Shown here piece after piece: positions 33,817 through 42,829 of a stretch of DNA of 64,000 nucleotides. The translations under genes and the position numbers were made by a program. Origin of the DNA: Bacteroides intestinalis DSM 17393. Lineage in GTDB: Bacteria > Bacteroidota > Bacteroidia > Bacteroidales > Bacteroidaceae. The stretch lies in assembly GCF_000172175.1 (NCBI RefSeq), contig NZ_ABJL02000008.1, forward strand, positions 372,001 to 436,000, given 5' to 3'. The stretch's first letter is position 1. Every line of letters begins with the position of its first letter. The notes under the pieces were generated by a model. The model worked only from the letters and a program-made list of their open reading frames with translations. It was not told the DNA's origin and ran no database searches.

Positions 33817-33843
33817 TACCAAAGTTCAATTTCGCAAGTTTAC

Positions 33844-36800
33844 ATGGAATTATTAGTATATAAAGCTTCAGCCGGTTCTGGAAAGACATTCACCCTCGCT
33901 GTAGAGTACATCAAGCACTTGATACTCAACCCCAGAGCTTACCGGCAAATACTTGCCGTAACCTTCACCAATAAAGCTACGGCAGAGATGAAAGAGCGCA
34001 TCCTGCAACAACTCTACGGAATCTGGGTAAGCGATCCGGCATCCGAACCCTACCTGAATCGTATCCGAGAAGACTTACAACGAAAAAATCTGTCTGAAGA
34101 CGATATCCGTCTAGCAGCCGGAACCGCTTTACAGTACATGTTGCACGATTACAGTCGGTTCCGGGTGGAAACCATCGACTCTTTTTTCCAATCCGTGATG
34201 CGTAATCTGGCACGCGAACTGGAACTGAGCCCGAACCTCAATATCGAACTGAATAATACCGAAGTTCTGAGTGATGCTGTGGATAGCCTGATAGAGAAAC
34301 TTACTCCATCCTCTCCCGTACTGGCCTGGCTACTGGACTATATCAACGAACGTATTGCCGATGATAAACGCTGGAATGTATCCAATGAAATCAAACGATT
34401 TGGCTGGAATATCTTCGATGAAGGTTATATAGAGCAAGGTGAAGGACTCCGCCAACAACTGAAAGCCCCCAATACTATCAAGCTATACCACAACGAACTG
34501 AAGGAAATGGAAACGGAAGCCTTGGAACAAATGAAAAGTTTCTACGACCAATTCATTGGCGAACTGGAAGCACATGCCCTCACACCGGAAGATCTGAAAG
34601 GTGGGGCACGAGGTATAGGCAGCTATTTTCGCAAACTGCGGGATGGGCGTTTATCAGATAAAGATACAGTAAATGCCACACTGAAGAACAGTCTGGATGA
34701 TGCCAAAAACTGGGCTACCAAAACATCTGCGCAGAAGAACGAAATTATTCGGCTGGCCGAAACAAGCTTACTCCCGTTATTGCAAGATGCTGAAACTTTC
34801 AGACCAAGAAACAACAAGATCGTAAATAGTTGCCGACTGTCTCTGCAACACTTGAATAAATTACAGTTACTTGCCCATATCGACGAAGAAGTGCGTGAAC
34901 TGAACCGGGAACATAACCGCTTCCTATTATCAGATACGAATGCACTGCTCCATAATCTGGTACGGGATGGGGATTCCTCCTTCGTATTCGAAAAAATCGG
35001 TGCCAATATACGAAACGTAATGATCGATGAGTTTCAGGACACCAGCCGGATGCAATGGGATAACTTCAAAATTCTACTACTTGAAGGTCTTTCACAAGGA
35101 GCAGACAGTTTGATCGTAGGAGATGTGAAACAATCTATCTATCGCTGGCGAAACGGCGACTGGGGGATATTGAACGCGCTGGGTACCAAAGATGCTTCTT
35201 TCCCTTTCCCGGTACGTGTAGAAACACTAAAGACCAACCGTCGAAGTGAAACGAATGTCATCCGCTTCAATAATAACTTATTCACCGCAGCCGTGGAATA
35301 TCTGAATATGCTCCACCTGAAAGAACTGCAAGAAGACTGCTACCCCCTGCAACGGGCTTATGCAGATGTTGCCCAGGAATCGCCACGAACGGAAGCCAAA
35401 GGATACATCAAAGCCACCTTTCTGGAACCGGACGAAGAGCATGACTATACAGAACTCACCATTATCTCGTTAGGAGAAGAAGTGCAGCGGTTGCTGGAAG
35501 CAGGCGTGAAGCTAAACGATATCACCATTCTGGTACGCAAAAATAAAAATATTCCTCCCATTGCTGACTATTTTGACAAGACCATGCACCTGTCTGTCGT
35601 CTCGGACGAGGCATTCCGACTGGATGCTTCACAGGCCATCTGTATGTTGATAGATGCCTTACGCTACTTATCCAATCCGGAAGACAAGGTGGCGTGCGCA
35701 TCGCTCATGATGAACTATGAATCAGGCATCAAGAAACAGGGAGGCGACTGGGACAGTTTGCTGACTGCAAGACCAGAAGATGTACTGCCCGAAGCATTCG
35801 TCACAGGTATGGAAACTCTCCGGTTAATGCCACTTTACGAATTGTTGGAAGAATTATTCAGCCTGTTTGAAATGAAGCGGATTGAAGAGCAGGATGCTTA
35901 TCTTTTTTCCTTCTTCGATGCTGTCACTGAATACCTTCAAAATAATTCTTCGGACCTGGACGCATTTATCCGCTACTGGAACGAGACATTATGTAATAAG
36001 ACTATCCCCAGTGGAGAAATGGACGGCATCCGTATCCTTTCCATTCATAAATCAAAAGGACTGGAATTTCATACCGTTCTCATTCCTTTCTGTGACTGGA
36101 AGCTCGAGAATGAAACTAATAATCAGTTGATATGGTGTTCGCCTACTGAAGCACCATTCAGTACACTCGACATCGTTCCGGTAAATTATTCCTCCACCAT
36201 GGCGGAATCTGTATACCGGCAAAATTATCTGGATGAACGTCTGCAACTCTGGGTGGATAACCTGAACCTACTTTATGTGGCTTTCACCCGTGCCGGAAAG
36301 AATCTGATTTTCTGGTGCAAGAAAGGGCAAAAAGGTACCATGTCGGAATTATTGGCAAATGCTCTGCCACAAGTAGCCGCCCGTGAAGGTGATGAAAACT
36401 GGGATGAAGAAGAACCTTATGAAAGTGGAGAACTCTGTCCATCAAAGTACACAGAAACGGATGGCCATCTACCCGAAGCCCGTAAAGTTTCCGCCAACCG
36501 CCTTGCACAAAAGCCTGACAAACTCCCGGTACACATGGAAAGCATGAGGCATGATATAGAATTCCGACAGTCGAACCGTTCTGCGGACTTTATCCAGGGA
36601 GTTAATGAAGAAGAATCCGACAATCGCTTCATAAACCGGGGGCGGCTTTTACATACCCTTTTCTCAGCCATTGAAACAGAGGAAGATATTGATAACGCTA
36701 TTGACCAACTTGTCTTTGAAGGTATTATCGGCAAACCCGAAACGGAAGAGTCAATCCGGGAACTGACCCATCATGCATTCTCGCTTCCCCAAGTTCAAGA

Positions 36801-37065
36801 CTGGTATTCGGGGAACTGGCACCTGTTCAATGAATGTGATATCATCTGGCAGGAAAGAGGTGAACTACATACCCGCCGGCCCGACCGTGTAATGATGCGC
36901 GGCAATGAAATTGTCGTTATAGATTTCAAATTCGGAAAACAAAACAAAAAGTATAATAAGCAAGTGCAAGGATATATGCAATTGCTCACTCGCATGGGGT
37001 ATCTGAAAGAAAACATAAAAGGATACCTTTGGTATGTGGAAGAAGATTTAATAGAAAAAGTATAG
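33844..37065 (+). CDS. AddA/RecB-like UvrD-type helicase-nuclease
   Basis: Recombination enzyme of 1073 residues that unwinds and degrades double-strand ends. ATG at 33844 is chosen because the Walker A motif then falls at residues 8-15 (ASAGSGKT), as in this family. Further helicase motifs: TFTNKATAEMKERI (Ia), DEFQDTSRMQW (II), GDVKQSIYRWR (III), TNRRSETN (IV), SIHKSKGLEFHTVLIPF (V) and LNLLYVAFTRAGKNL (VI). The C-terminus is a PD-(D/E)XK nuclease (HTRRPDRVMMRG, VIDFKFGKQNKKYNKQVQGYMQLL). With the next gene, 13 bases on, it should form an AddAB-type complex that processes breaks for RecA; bacteria of this group use AddAB-like enzymes in place of RecBCD. Confidence 0.92.
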   Translation: MELLVYKASAGSGKTFTLAVEYIKHLILNPRAYRQILAVTFTNKATAEMKERILQQLYGIWVSDPASEPYLNRIREDLQRKNLSEDDIRLAAGTALQYMLHDYSRFRVETIDSFFQSVMRNLARELELSPNLNIELNNTEVLSDAVDSLIEKLTPSSPVLAWLLDYINERIADDKRWNVSNEIKRFGWNIFDEGYIEQGEGLRQQLKAPNTIKLYHNELKEMETEALEQMKSFYDQFIGELEAHALTPEDLKGGARGIGSYFRKLRDGRLSDKDTVNATLKNSLDDAKNWATKTSAQKNEIIRLAETSLLPLLQDAETFRPRNNKIVNSCRLSLQHLNKLQLLAHIDEEVRELNREHNRFLLSDTNALLHNLVRDGDSSFVFEKIGANIRNVMIDEFQDTSRMQWDNFKILLLEGLSQGADSLIVGDVKQSIYRWRNGDWGILNALGTKDASFPFPVRVETLKTNRRSETNVIRFNNNLFTAAVEYLNMLHLKELQEDCYPLQRAYADVAQESPRTEAKGYIKATFLEPDEEHDYTELTIISLGEEVQRLLEAGVKLNDITILVRKNKNIPPIADYFDKTMHLSVVSDEAFRLDASQAICMLIDALRYLSNPEDKVACASLMMNYESGIKKQGGDWDSLLTARPEDVLPEAFVTGMETLRLMPLYELLEELFSLFEMKRIEEQDAYLFSFFDAVTEYLQNNSSDLDAFIRYWNETLCNKTIPSGEMDGIRILSIHKSKGLEFHTVLIPFCDWKLENETNNQLIWCSPTEAPFSTLDIVPVNYSSTMAESVYRQNYLDERLQLWVDNLNLLYVAFTRAGKNLIFWCKKGQKGTMSELLANALPQVAAREGDENWDEEEPYESGELCPSKYTETDGHLPEARKVSANRLAQKPDKLPVHMESMRHDIEFRQSNRSADFIQGVNEEESDNRFINRGRLLHTLFSAIETEEDIDNAIDQLVFEGIIGKPETEESIRELTHHAFSLPQVQDWYSGNWHLFNECDIIWQERGELHTRRPDRVMMRGNEIVVIDFKFGKQNKKYNKQVQGYMQLLTRMGYLKENIKGYLWYVEEDLIEKV

Positions 37066-37078
37066 ATACAACGGTAGT

Positions 37079-39976
37079 ATGCAAACATTTCTCCAATTAG
37101 TAGCCCAAGACCTTTACCCAAAGATAGGAAACGATCTTTCAAGAGTAGCCATCGTTTTCCCCAATAAACGTGCCAGCCTGTTCTTTAACGAATATCTGGC
37201 AATGCAAAGCGACCGACCTATATGGTCGCCTGCCTATGTCAGTATCAGCGAACTGTTCCGGCAACTCTCCCCGTGGAAATCCGGAGACCCTATCCGGTTG
37301 GTATGCGAACTCTATAAAGTCTTCCGTGAAGAAACCCGCAGCGAAGAAACACTCGATGATTTCTACTTCTGGGGAGAATTACTTATCAGTGATTTTGACG
37401 ATGTGGACAAAAATCTTGTAGATGCTGACCGGTTATTCTCTAACCTGCAGGATTTGAAAAATATAATGGACGATTACGACTTCCTTGACTCCGAGCAGGA
37501 AGAAGCTATTCGTCAGTTTTTCCAAAATTTCTCTATCGAGCGCCGGACACAGCTTAAGGAGAAATTCATTTCTCTATGGGATAAATTAGGCGACATCTAT
37601 CACCATTATCGCCGTAATCTTGAAGAACTTGGCATTGCTTACGAAGGTATGATGTACCGCTATGTAATGGAGGAATTACAGCCGGATAAACTAAAGTATG
37701 AGCATTACGTTTTTGTTGGTTTCAACGTATTAAACAAAGTGGAAACCAAGTTCTTCGAACGCTTGCGCGAGGCCGGAAAAGCATTGTTTTATTGGGATTA
37801 TGATGTCTTCTACACCCGCCTGCCCCGTGAAAATACACCTCCCTACACACACGAGGCGGGAGAATTCATTCTTCGTAATCTGAAAATATTCCCCAACGAA
37901 TTGCCGGAAGCAGTTTTTGATACATTGCGAAAGCCTAAAAATGTACGTTTCATCTCTGCTCCGACTGAGAATGCACAAGCACGTTATCTACCGGAATGGA
38001 TACGTTCCGTAACGAAAAGAGACCTACCGGAGACTCCTGTGAAAGAGAAAGAAAATGCAGTAGTTCTTTGTAATGAGGCACTTCTGCTACCTGTACTTCA
38101 TTCCATCCCACATGAAGTAAAGAATGTAAATATAACTATGGGATTTCCTTTGGCACAAACACCCGTATACAGTTTCGTCAGTGCACTTATCGAATTGCAG
38201 ACTACAGGTTATCGCAGAGATACAGGACGCTATCAATACGAAGCTGTACAGTCTGTACTGAAGCATCCCTATACACGTCAGCTCTCCACTTCTGCAGAAA
38301 GTTTAGAGAAACAATTAACAAGGGACAATCGATTCTTCCCTTTACCTTCCGAGCTAAAGCAAGATGTTTTTTTAGAACAAATGTTCACGCCTAAAACGGG
38401 TATTTCAGCCCTTTGTCAATACCTCACGGATATGTTACGCGAAGTTGCTGTCCTCTACCGGCAAGAACAAGAAACAGATGATATCTTCAACCAACTTTAC
38501 CGGGAGTCTCTATTTAAAAGTTATACCCTCATCAATCGCCTGCTGAACCTGATTGACAATGGAGAGTTGAACATACAAATTGACACATTGAGACGTCTGC
38601 TCTGCCGATTACTTGCCACTTCAAACATTCCTTTCCATGGCGAGCCTGCTATTGGTATGCAGGTGATGGGAGTATTGGAAACACGTAATCTCGACTTTCG
38701 TAATCTTATTATGCTTTCGCTCAACGAAGGGCAGTTACCCAAAGCAGGTGGTGATTCTTCCTTTATTCCATACAATCTAAGGAAAGCTTTCGGCATGACT
38801 ACTATCGAACATAAGAATGCCGTATATGCGTATTACTTCTACCGCCTGATACAACGTGCCGAAAATGTCACCTTATTATATAATACTGCTTCGGAAGGAT
38901 TGAATCGCGGAGAAATGTCTCGTTTCATGTTGCAGTTCCTTGTCGAATCTCCGCACACTATCTCACGAGAATACCTTGAAGCCGGACAATCTCCTCAAAG
39001 TGGTAGAGAAATTCGCGTTGAGAAGACACCGGAAATCATAACAAGAATGCACGAAAGGTATGATGTGAACCGTCATCCGCGATCCTTATTTTCACCTTCA
39101 GCACTTAATACTTACCTGGATTGCAGATTAAAATTTTATTACCGTTATGTAGCCGGTTTAAAGGCTCCCGATGAAGTAAGCGCTGAAATAGACTCTGCTC
39201 TGTTTGGTACAATCTTCCACCGTGCAGCCGAATTAGTCTATAAAGATTTGACTGCAAACGGAAAAGAAATACGGAAAGAAGATTTGGATCAAGTGTTGCG
39301 CAATGACATAAAATTACAGAATTATGTAGATATCGCTTTCAAAGAGGAATTCTTCCATGTAGCCCTCACCGAAAAGCCGGAATATAACGGTACGCAGCTT
39401 ATCAATGCAAAAGTAATCACATCTTATCTCCGCCAACTACTGCGCAACGATCTGCAATATGCACCTTTCTTTATGGAAGGTATGGAAAAGAAGGTAACGG
39501 AAATTATAGAAATCGAAACTTCGCAAGGAAAGTTAGCATTGAACATCGGTGGTACCATTGACCGTATAGATAGCAAAGATGACACTTTACGTATAGTAGA
39601 CTATAAAACAGGAGGTAGTCCAAAGACACCCGAAAACATCAAGCAGCTATTCACACCTGCCGACGGACGTCCGAATTACATTTTTCAGACTTTCTTGTAT
39701 GCTTCTATTATGTGCCGCAAGCAGTCATTGAAGGTAGCCCCTTCCCTACTTTATATTCATCGCGCAGCGTCAGAGACATATTCCCCTGTTATTGAAATGG
39801 GAGAAGCACGCCAGCCCAAGATACCAGTCAATAACTTTGCTTTCTATGAAGATGAATTTCGTGAACGTCTGCAAACTCTTTTGCAAGAAATATACAATCC
39901 GGAAGAAGCTTTCACCCAAACTGAAGATACCAAGAAATGTGAGTTCTGTGATTTCAGAGAGCTATGCAGGCGATAA
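37079..39976 (+). CDS. AddB-like PD-(D/E)XK nuclease with Fe-S cluster
   Basis: Partner subunit of 965 residues. The N-terminal half is a degraded helicase (IVFPNKRASLFFNEYLA in place of a proper Walker A). The C-terminal nuclease has LRIVDYKTGG and a QTFLYASIM helix. Four cysteines for a 4Fe-4S cluster bracket it: Cys in TYLDCRLKFYYRYVAG and the terminal CEFCDFRELCRR group, as in AddB where the cluster stabilises the nuclease. Follows the AddA-like gene by 13 bases and ends at a strong terminator. Confidence 0.9.
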   Translation: MQTFLQLVAQDLYPKIGNDLSRVAIVFPNKRASLFFNEYLAMQSDRPIWSPAYVSISELFRQLSPWKSGDPIRLVCELYKVFREETRSEETLDDFYFWGELLISDFDDVDKNLVDADRLFSNLQDLKNIMDDYDFLDSEQEEAIRQFFQNFSIERRTQLKEKFISLWDKLGDIYHHYRRNLEELGIAYEGMMYRYVMEELQPDKLKYEHYVFVGFNVLNKVETKFFERLREAGKALFYWDYDVFYTRLPRENTPPYTHEAGEFILRNLKIFPNELPEAVFDTLRKPKNVRFISAPTENAQARYLPEWIRSVTKRDLPETPVKEKENAVVLCNEALLLPVLHSIPHEVKNVNITMGFPLAQTPVYSFVSALIELQTTGYRRDTGRYQYEAVQSVLKHPYTRQLSTSAESLEKQLTRDNRFFPLPSELKQDVFLEQMFTPKTGISALCQYLTDMLREVAVLYRQEQETDDIFNQLYRESLFKSYTLINRLLNLIDNGELNIQIDTLRRLLCRLLATSNIPFHGEPAIGMQVMGVLETRNLDFRNLIMLSLNEGQLPKAGGDSSFIPYNLRKAFGMTTIEHKNAVYAYYFYRLIQRAENVTLLYNTASEGLNRGEMSRFMLQFLVESPHTISREYLEAGQSPQSGREIRVEKTPEIITRMHERYDVNRHPRSLFSPSALNTYLDCRLKFYYRYVAGLKAPDEVSAEIDSALFGTIFHRAAELVYKDLTANGKEIRKEDLDQVLRNDIKLQNYVDIAFKEEFFHVALTEKPEYNGTQLINAKVITSYLRQLLRNDLQYAPFFMEGMEKKVTEIIEIETSQGKLALNIGGTIDRIDSKDDTLRIVDYKTGGSPKTPENIKQLFTPADGRPNYIFQTFLYASIMCRKQSLKVAPSLLYIHRAASETYSPVIEMGEARQPKIPVNNFAFYEDEFRERLQTLLQEIYNPEEAFTQTEDTKKCEFCDFRELCRR

Positions 39977-39981
39977 AAAAA

Positions 39982-40016
39982 ACAGACCGTCTGTTTGCAT
40001 GAAACAGACGGTCTGT
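39982..40016. terminator. Bidirectional terminator
   Basis: Perfect 15-base arms (ACAGACCGTCTGTTT and complement) around a five-base loop, between converging genes, with A-run on the left and T-rich right side. Confidence 0.88.
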
Positions 40017-40029
40017 CTTTAAACAATAT

Positions 40030-41157
40030 TTACTTTTTCAACGGGAGTGAGAAGCTGAATATAGAACCTTCACCTTTTTTGGAAGTAAACCACAACTTAC
40101 CACCATTCTTCACTACAAAGTCCTGACACAAGAGTAATCCCAAACCGGAACCTTCTTCATTGTTTGTACCGAAGGTACTGAAGTGTGTATCTGTATGCAG
40201 CAGTTTCTTTTGTCCTTCTTCGTCAATACCACAACCGTGATCTTGCACACTGACTACCGCCGTACCATCTTTTTCCTCCAGTTTTACCAACACTTCAGAA
40301 TTTTCGTTGCTGAACTTAATAGCATTGCTTATCAAGTTGCGTACCACGGTTTTCAACATATCTATATCTGCGGATACAGCCAATTTCTCCGGTTTCTCTT
40401 CACGGATAGTAATCTTTTTCAGACCAGCTACCATATTAAAGATATCTATCACTCCATCCACAACTTCTACCACATCAATATCCTGATATACTACATTCAA
40501 CTTGCCAATCTGGCTCTTCGTCCACTTCAGCAAGTTATCCAGCAGTGAGAATACATCTTCTGTCGTCTGATTTGCCATTGTCAACAGCTCATACATCTCA
40601 TCACCAATCTTTTCAGCTGGTAGATTCAGTATCAGCATGTTCAGCACCATCTTGATAGAACCCATAGGAGAACGCAAATCATGAGCAATCACCGAATAAA
40701 GTTTATCACGTCCGGCAATAGTACGTTGCAGTTCTTCGGTCTTATTCAAAATAATGCGTTTGGCAGCTACCAGCGAAATCTGGTGGGTTACACGAATAAT
40801 CAGCTCTTCCTTATTGAAAGGTTTGGAGATAAAGTCATTCGCTCCCACCTGGAAACCTTTTACAATGTCCGTCGTGCTGTTTAGCGCAGTCAGGAAGATG
40901 ATAGGAATATCTGCGGTCTTAGGGTTTGCTTTCAAATGCTGTGCCACCTCAAAACCACTCATATCCGGCATCATCACGTCCAGCAACACCAAATCCGGGT
41001 TTTCCTTATCTACCTGCTCTAATGCTTGCCGACCGTTACTTGCCGTAGCGATAGCAAATTTTTCATTTGTTAAGAGTACTTTCAACAACAAAACGTTGGA
41101 CATCACATCGTCAACGATGAGAATCTTGTACTCAGAAGGATTTATTTCCATATTCAT
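40030..41157 (-). CDS. Hybrid response regulator / histidine kinase without membrane segment
   Basis: Cytoplasmic signalling protein of 375 residues with the receiver first. Receiver at about 10-125: acidic pair D16-D17, phosphoacceptor D60 in VLLDVMMPDMSG, switch Thr in IIFLTALNS and Lys in FISKPFN. A coiled linker leads to HisKA at about 150-215 with the phosphorylated His in IAHDLRSPMGSIK, then HATPase at about 260-375 (NLISNAIKFS N-box, DHGCGID G1, GSGLGLLLCQ G2). No sensory or output domain is present, so input probably comes from another kinase phosphorylating D60. Lies 30 bases after the UDP-glucuronate decarboxylase gene on the same strand, so is probably cotranscribed. Confidence 0.9.
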   Translation of the reverse strand: MNMEINPSEYKILIVDDVMSNVLLLKVLLTNEKFAIATASNGRQALEQVDKENPDLVLLDVMMPDMSGFEVAQHLKANPKTADIPIIFLTALNSTTDIVKGFQVGANDFISKPFNKEELIIRVTHQISLVAAKRIILNKTEELQRTIAGRDKLYSVIAHDLRSPMGSIKMVLNMLILNLPAEKIGDEMYELLTMANQTTEDVFSLLDNLLKWTKSQIGKLNVVYQDIDVVEVVDGVIDIFNMVAGLKKITIREEKPEKLAVSADIDMLKTVVRNLISNAIKFSNENSEVLVKLEEKDGTAVVSVQDHGCGIDEEGQKKLLHTDTHFSTFGTNNEEGSGLGLLLCQDFVVKNGGKLWFTSKKGEGSIFSFSLPLKK

Positions 41158-41187
41158 CTTATACTATATTGTTTTCCCGTTTATCTA

Positions 41188-42132
41188 TTAATTTCTATAA
41201 CGATATTCCTTAAAATACTCCACTATCTTCTGCAAGCCATCTTCCAATTCAATTGTTGGCTGCCAGTTCAATTTCTCTTTTGCCAGCGTAATATCCGGTT
41301 GGCGCTGTTTCGGATCATCATGCGGAAGCGGCTTAAATACCAACTTCGATTTAGATCCTGTCAATTGGATGACTTTTTCAGCTAGTTCAAGAATGGAAAA
41401 TTCATTCGGATTTCCAAGGTTTACCGGGCCAATAAATTCATCCTCTGTATTCATCATTCGCACCATTCCTTCTATCAAGTCATCAATATACTGAAAGCTT
41501 CGAGTCTGATCCCCTGTCCCATAGATTGTTATATCATGGTTTTGCAGTGCCTGAACAACAAAATTAGAAACGACTCTACCATCATTCGGCAACATCCGCG
41601 GACCATACGTGTTAAAGATACGAATTATTTTAATACGAATATTGTTTTGACGATGATAATCCATAAACAAAGTCTCAGAACAACGTTTTCCTTCATCATA
41701 ACAAGATCTGATGCCAATCGGATTCACATTTCCCCAATAACTTTCTACCTGAGGATGTACTACTGGATCACCATATACTTCACTTGTTGACGCTTGTAAA
41801 ATCTTAGCATTCGTCTTCTTCGCCAACCCCAACATATTAATAGCTCCCAGTACGGAAGTCTTAATCGTTTTGATCGCATCATATTGGTAATGTATTGGTG
41901 ATGCCGGACAAGCCAAGTTATAAATCTCATCAAGGCCTTCAATGAGATAGGGAAATTCTACATCATGATTCACAAATTCAAAATGAGAATTGTTCTTCAG
42001 ATGCTCTATATTCGTTTCTACACCGGTAAATAAGTTATCCAAGCATATGACATGATGCCCTTCATTTATTAACCTTGTGCATAAGTGCGACCCTATAAAC
42101 CCGGCACCTCCGCTAACCAATATTTTTTTCAT
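41188..42132 (-). CDS. UDP-glucuronate decarboxylase (UDP-xylose synthase type)
   Basis: Short-chain dehydrogenase/reductase of 314 residues, converting UDP-glucuronate to UDP-xylose, a precursor of surface glycans. Motifs: NAD-binding GGAGFIGSHL at 8-17, the UXS-specific LACPASPIHYQYDAIKTIKTSVLG, TSEVYGDP with catalytic residues, Tyr-Lys pair in SCYDEGKRCSE, and FNTYGPRMLPNDGRVVSNF. The HPQ-ESYWGNVNPIG stretch is specific for this clade and separates it from epimerases. No capsule cluster is adjacent. First gene of a pair with the hybrid regulator and preceded by a consensus promoter. Confidence 0.92.
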   Translation of the reverse strand: MKKILVSGGAGFIGSHLCTRLINEGHHVICLDNLFTGVETNIEHLKNNSHFEFVNHDVEFPYLIEGLDEIYNLACPASPIHYQYDAIKTIKTSVLGAINMLGLAKKTNAKILQASTSEVYGDPVVHPQVESYWGNVNPIGIRSCYDEGKRCSETLFMDYHRQNNIRIKIIRIFNTYGPRMLPNDGRVVSNFVVQALQNHDITIYGTGDQTRSFQYIDDLIEGMVRMMNTEDEFIGPVNLGNPNEFSILELAEKVIQLTGSKSKLVFKPLPHDDPKQRQPDITLAKEKLNWQPTIELEDGLQKIVEYFKEYRYRN

Positions 42133-42188
42133 GTAAGAATTTTATAATGCCCGAAGACACATGTAACCTGTTCGTTTGTTTATGTTGG

Positions 42189-42219
42189 CAAAAGTAGGAG
42201 ATTTGGTTAACTTATGCAA
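42189..42219 (-). promoter_or_regulatory. Promoter of the UDP-glucuronate decarboxylase gene
   Basis: On the minus strand: TTG, 20 bases, TACTTTTG; the -7 box is 57 bases before the ATG. Confidence 0.7.
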
Positions 42220-42295
42220 GTTTGTAACCGGATATTTCACTTGTTAAGGATAACAAAAGAACATAATAGAAACAAAAATGCCCAAAATGGGCATT

Positions 42296-42829
42296 TTATT
42301 CTTCGGGAACCGGTGTTTCAACCGGGTTCGGAATACTAAAACTCTTGTCCGAAAACAAATCCGCCAAACCGGAAATCTGCTTCAAACGGAGTAATTCATC
42401 CCGATCCATGCCAATATTTTTCATAATCCATTGATCGGACATGCCTGCTTTATCCAACTCAGCCACAATGTGACACATCAACTCTATATTATGTGAGCCA
42501 CGCGCACGATTATGCCGAATGGTAGACGCCATGCGGTTAGAAAGTTCTTTATCAATCACCACTACAGGCAGCAAACCATTTTCCCGTTGATAAATACGTT
42601 TAGAACTTCTCAACACGCTATAACGATGATATCCATCAACCAATATATAACGGTCAGTTTCATTATCGTAGTAACATACACAAGGCATCGTAAAACCATC
42701 TTCCCAAATAGAAAGTTCCAATAGTTTCATTTCAGGAGGCGCCACGATGTTGGGATTATAATCATTCGCCACTATTTTTTCCAACGGTACAGCTTTCACA
42801 GCATATACCGGACTTTGATCTACACTCAT
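42296..42829 (-). CDS. IbrB-like ParB/sulfiredoxin-fold protein
   Basis: Protein of 177 residues with a ParB N-terminal-like domain at about 12-100: VPLEKIVANDYNPNIV, LELSIWEDGFTMPCVCYYD, and the ILVDGYHRYSVL loop, where DGYHR replaces the GERR motif of ParB partition proteins and corresponds to the nucleotide-binding site of the superfamily. About 100-165 has a helical region with a possible helix-turn-helix (KAGMSDQWIMKNIGMDRDELLRLKQISG). This is the layout of E. coli IbrB, always paired with IbrA. The start overlaps the IbrA-like gene by 4 bases. Biochemical function unknown: DNA or protein binding, ATPase or nuclease have been proposed for the fold. Confidence 0.82.
   Translation of the reverse strand: MSVDQSPVYAVKAVPLEKIVANDYNPNIVAPPEMKLLELSIWEDGFTMPCVCYYDNETDRYILVDGYHRYSVLRSSKRIYQRENGLLPVVVIDKELSNRMASTIRHNRARGSHNIELMCHIVAELDKAGMSDQWIMKNIGMDRDELLRLKQISGLADLFSDKSFSIPNPVETPVPEE

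Noticed and set aside
33604..33822. 72-codon minus-strand frame
   Set aside because: Runs across the consensus promoter and terminator of the 60-nt unit and has no family features.
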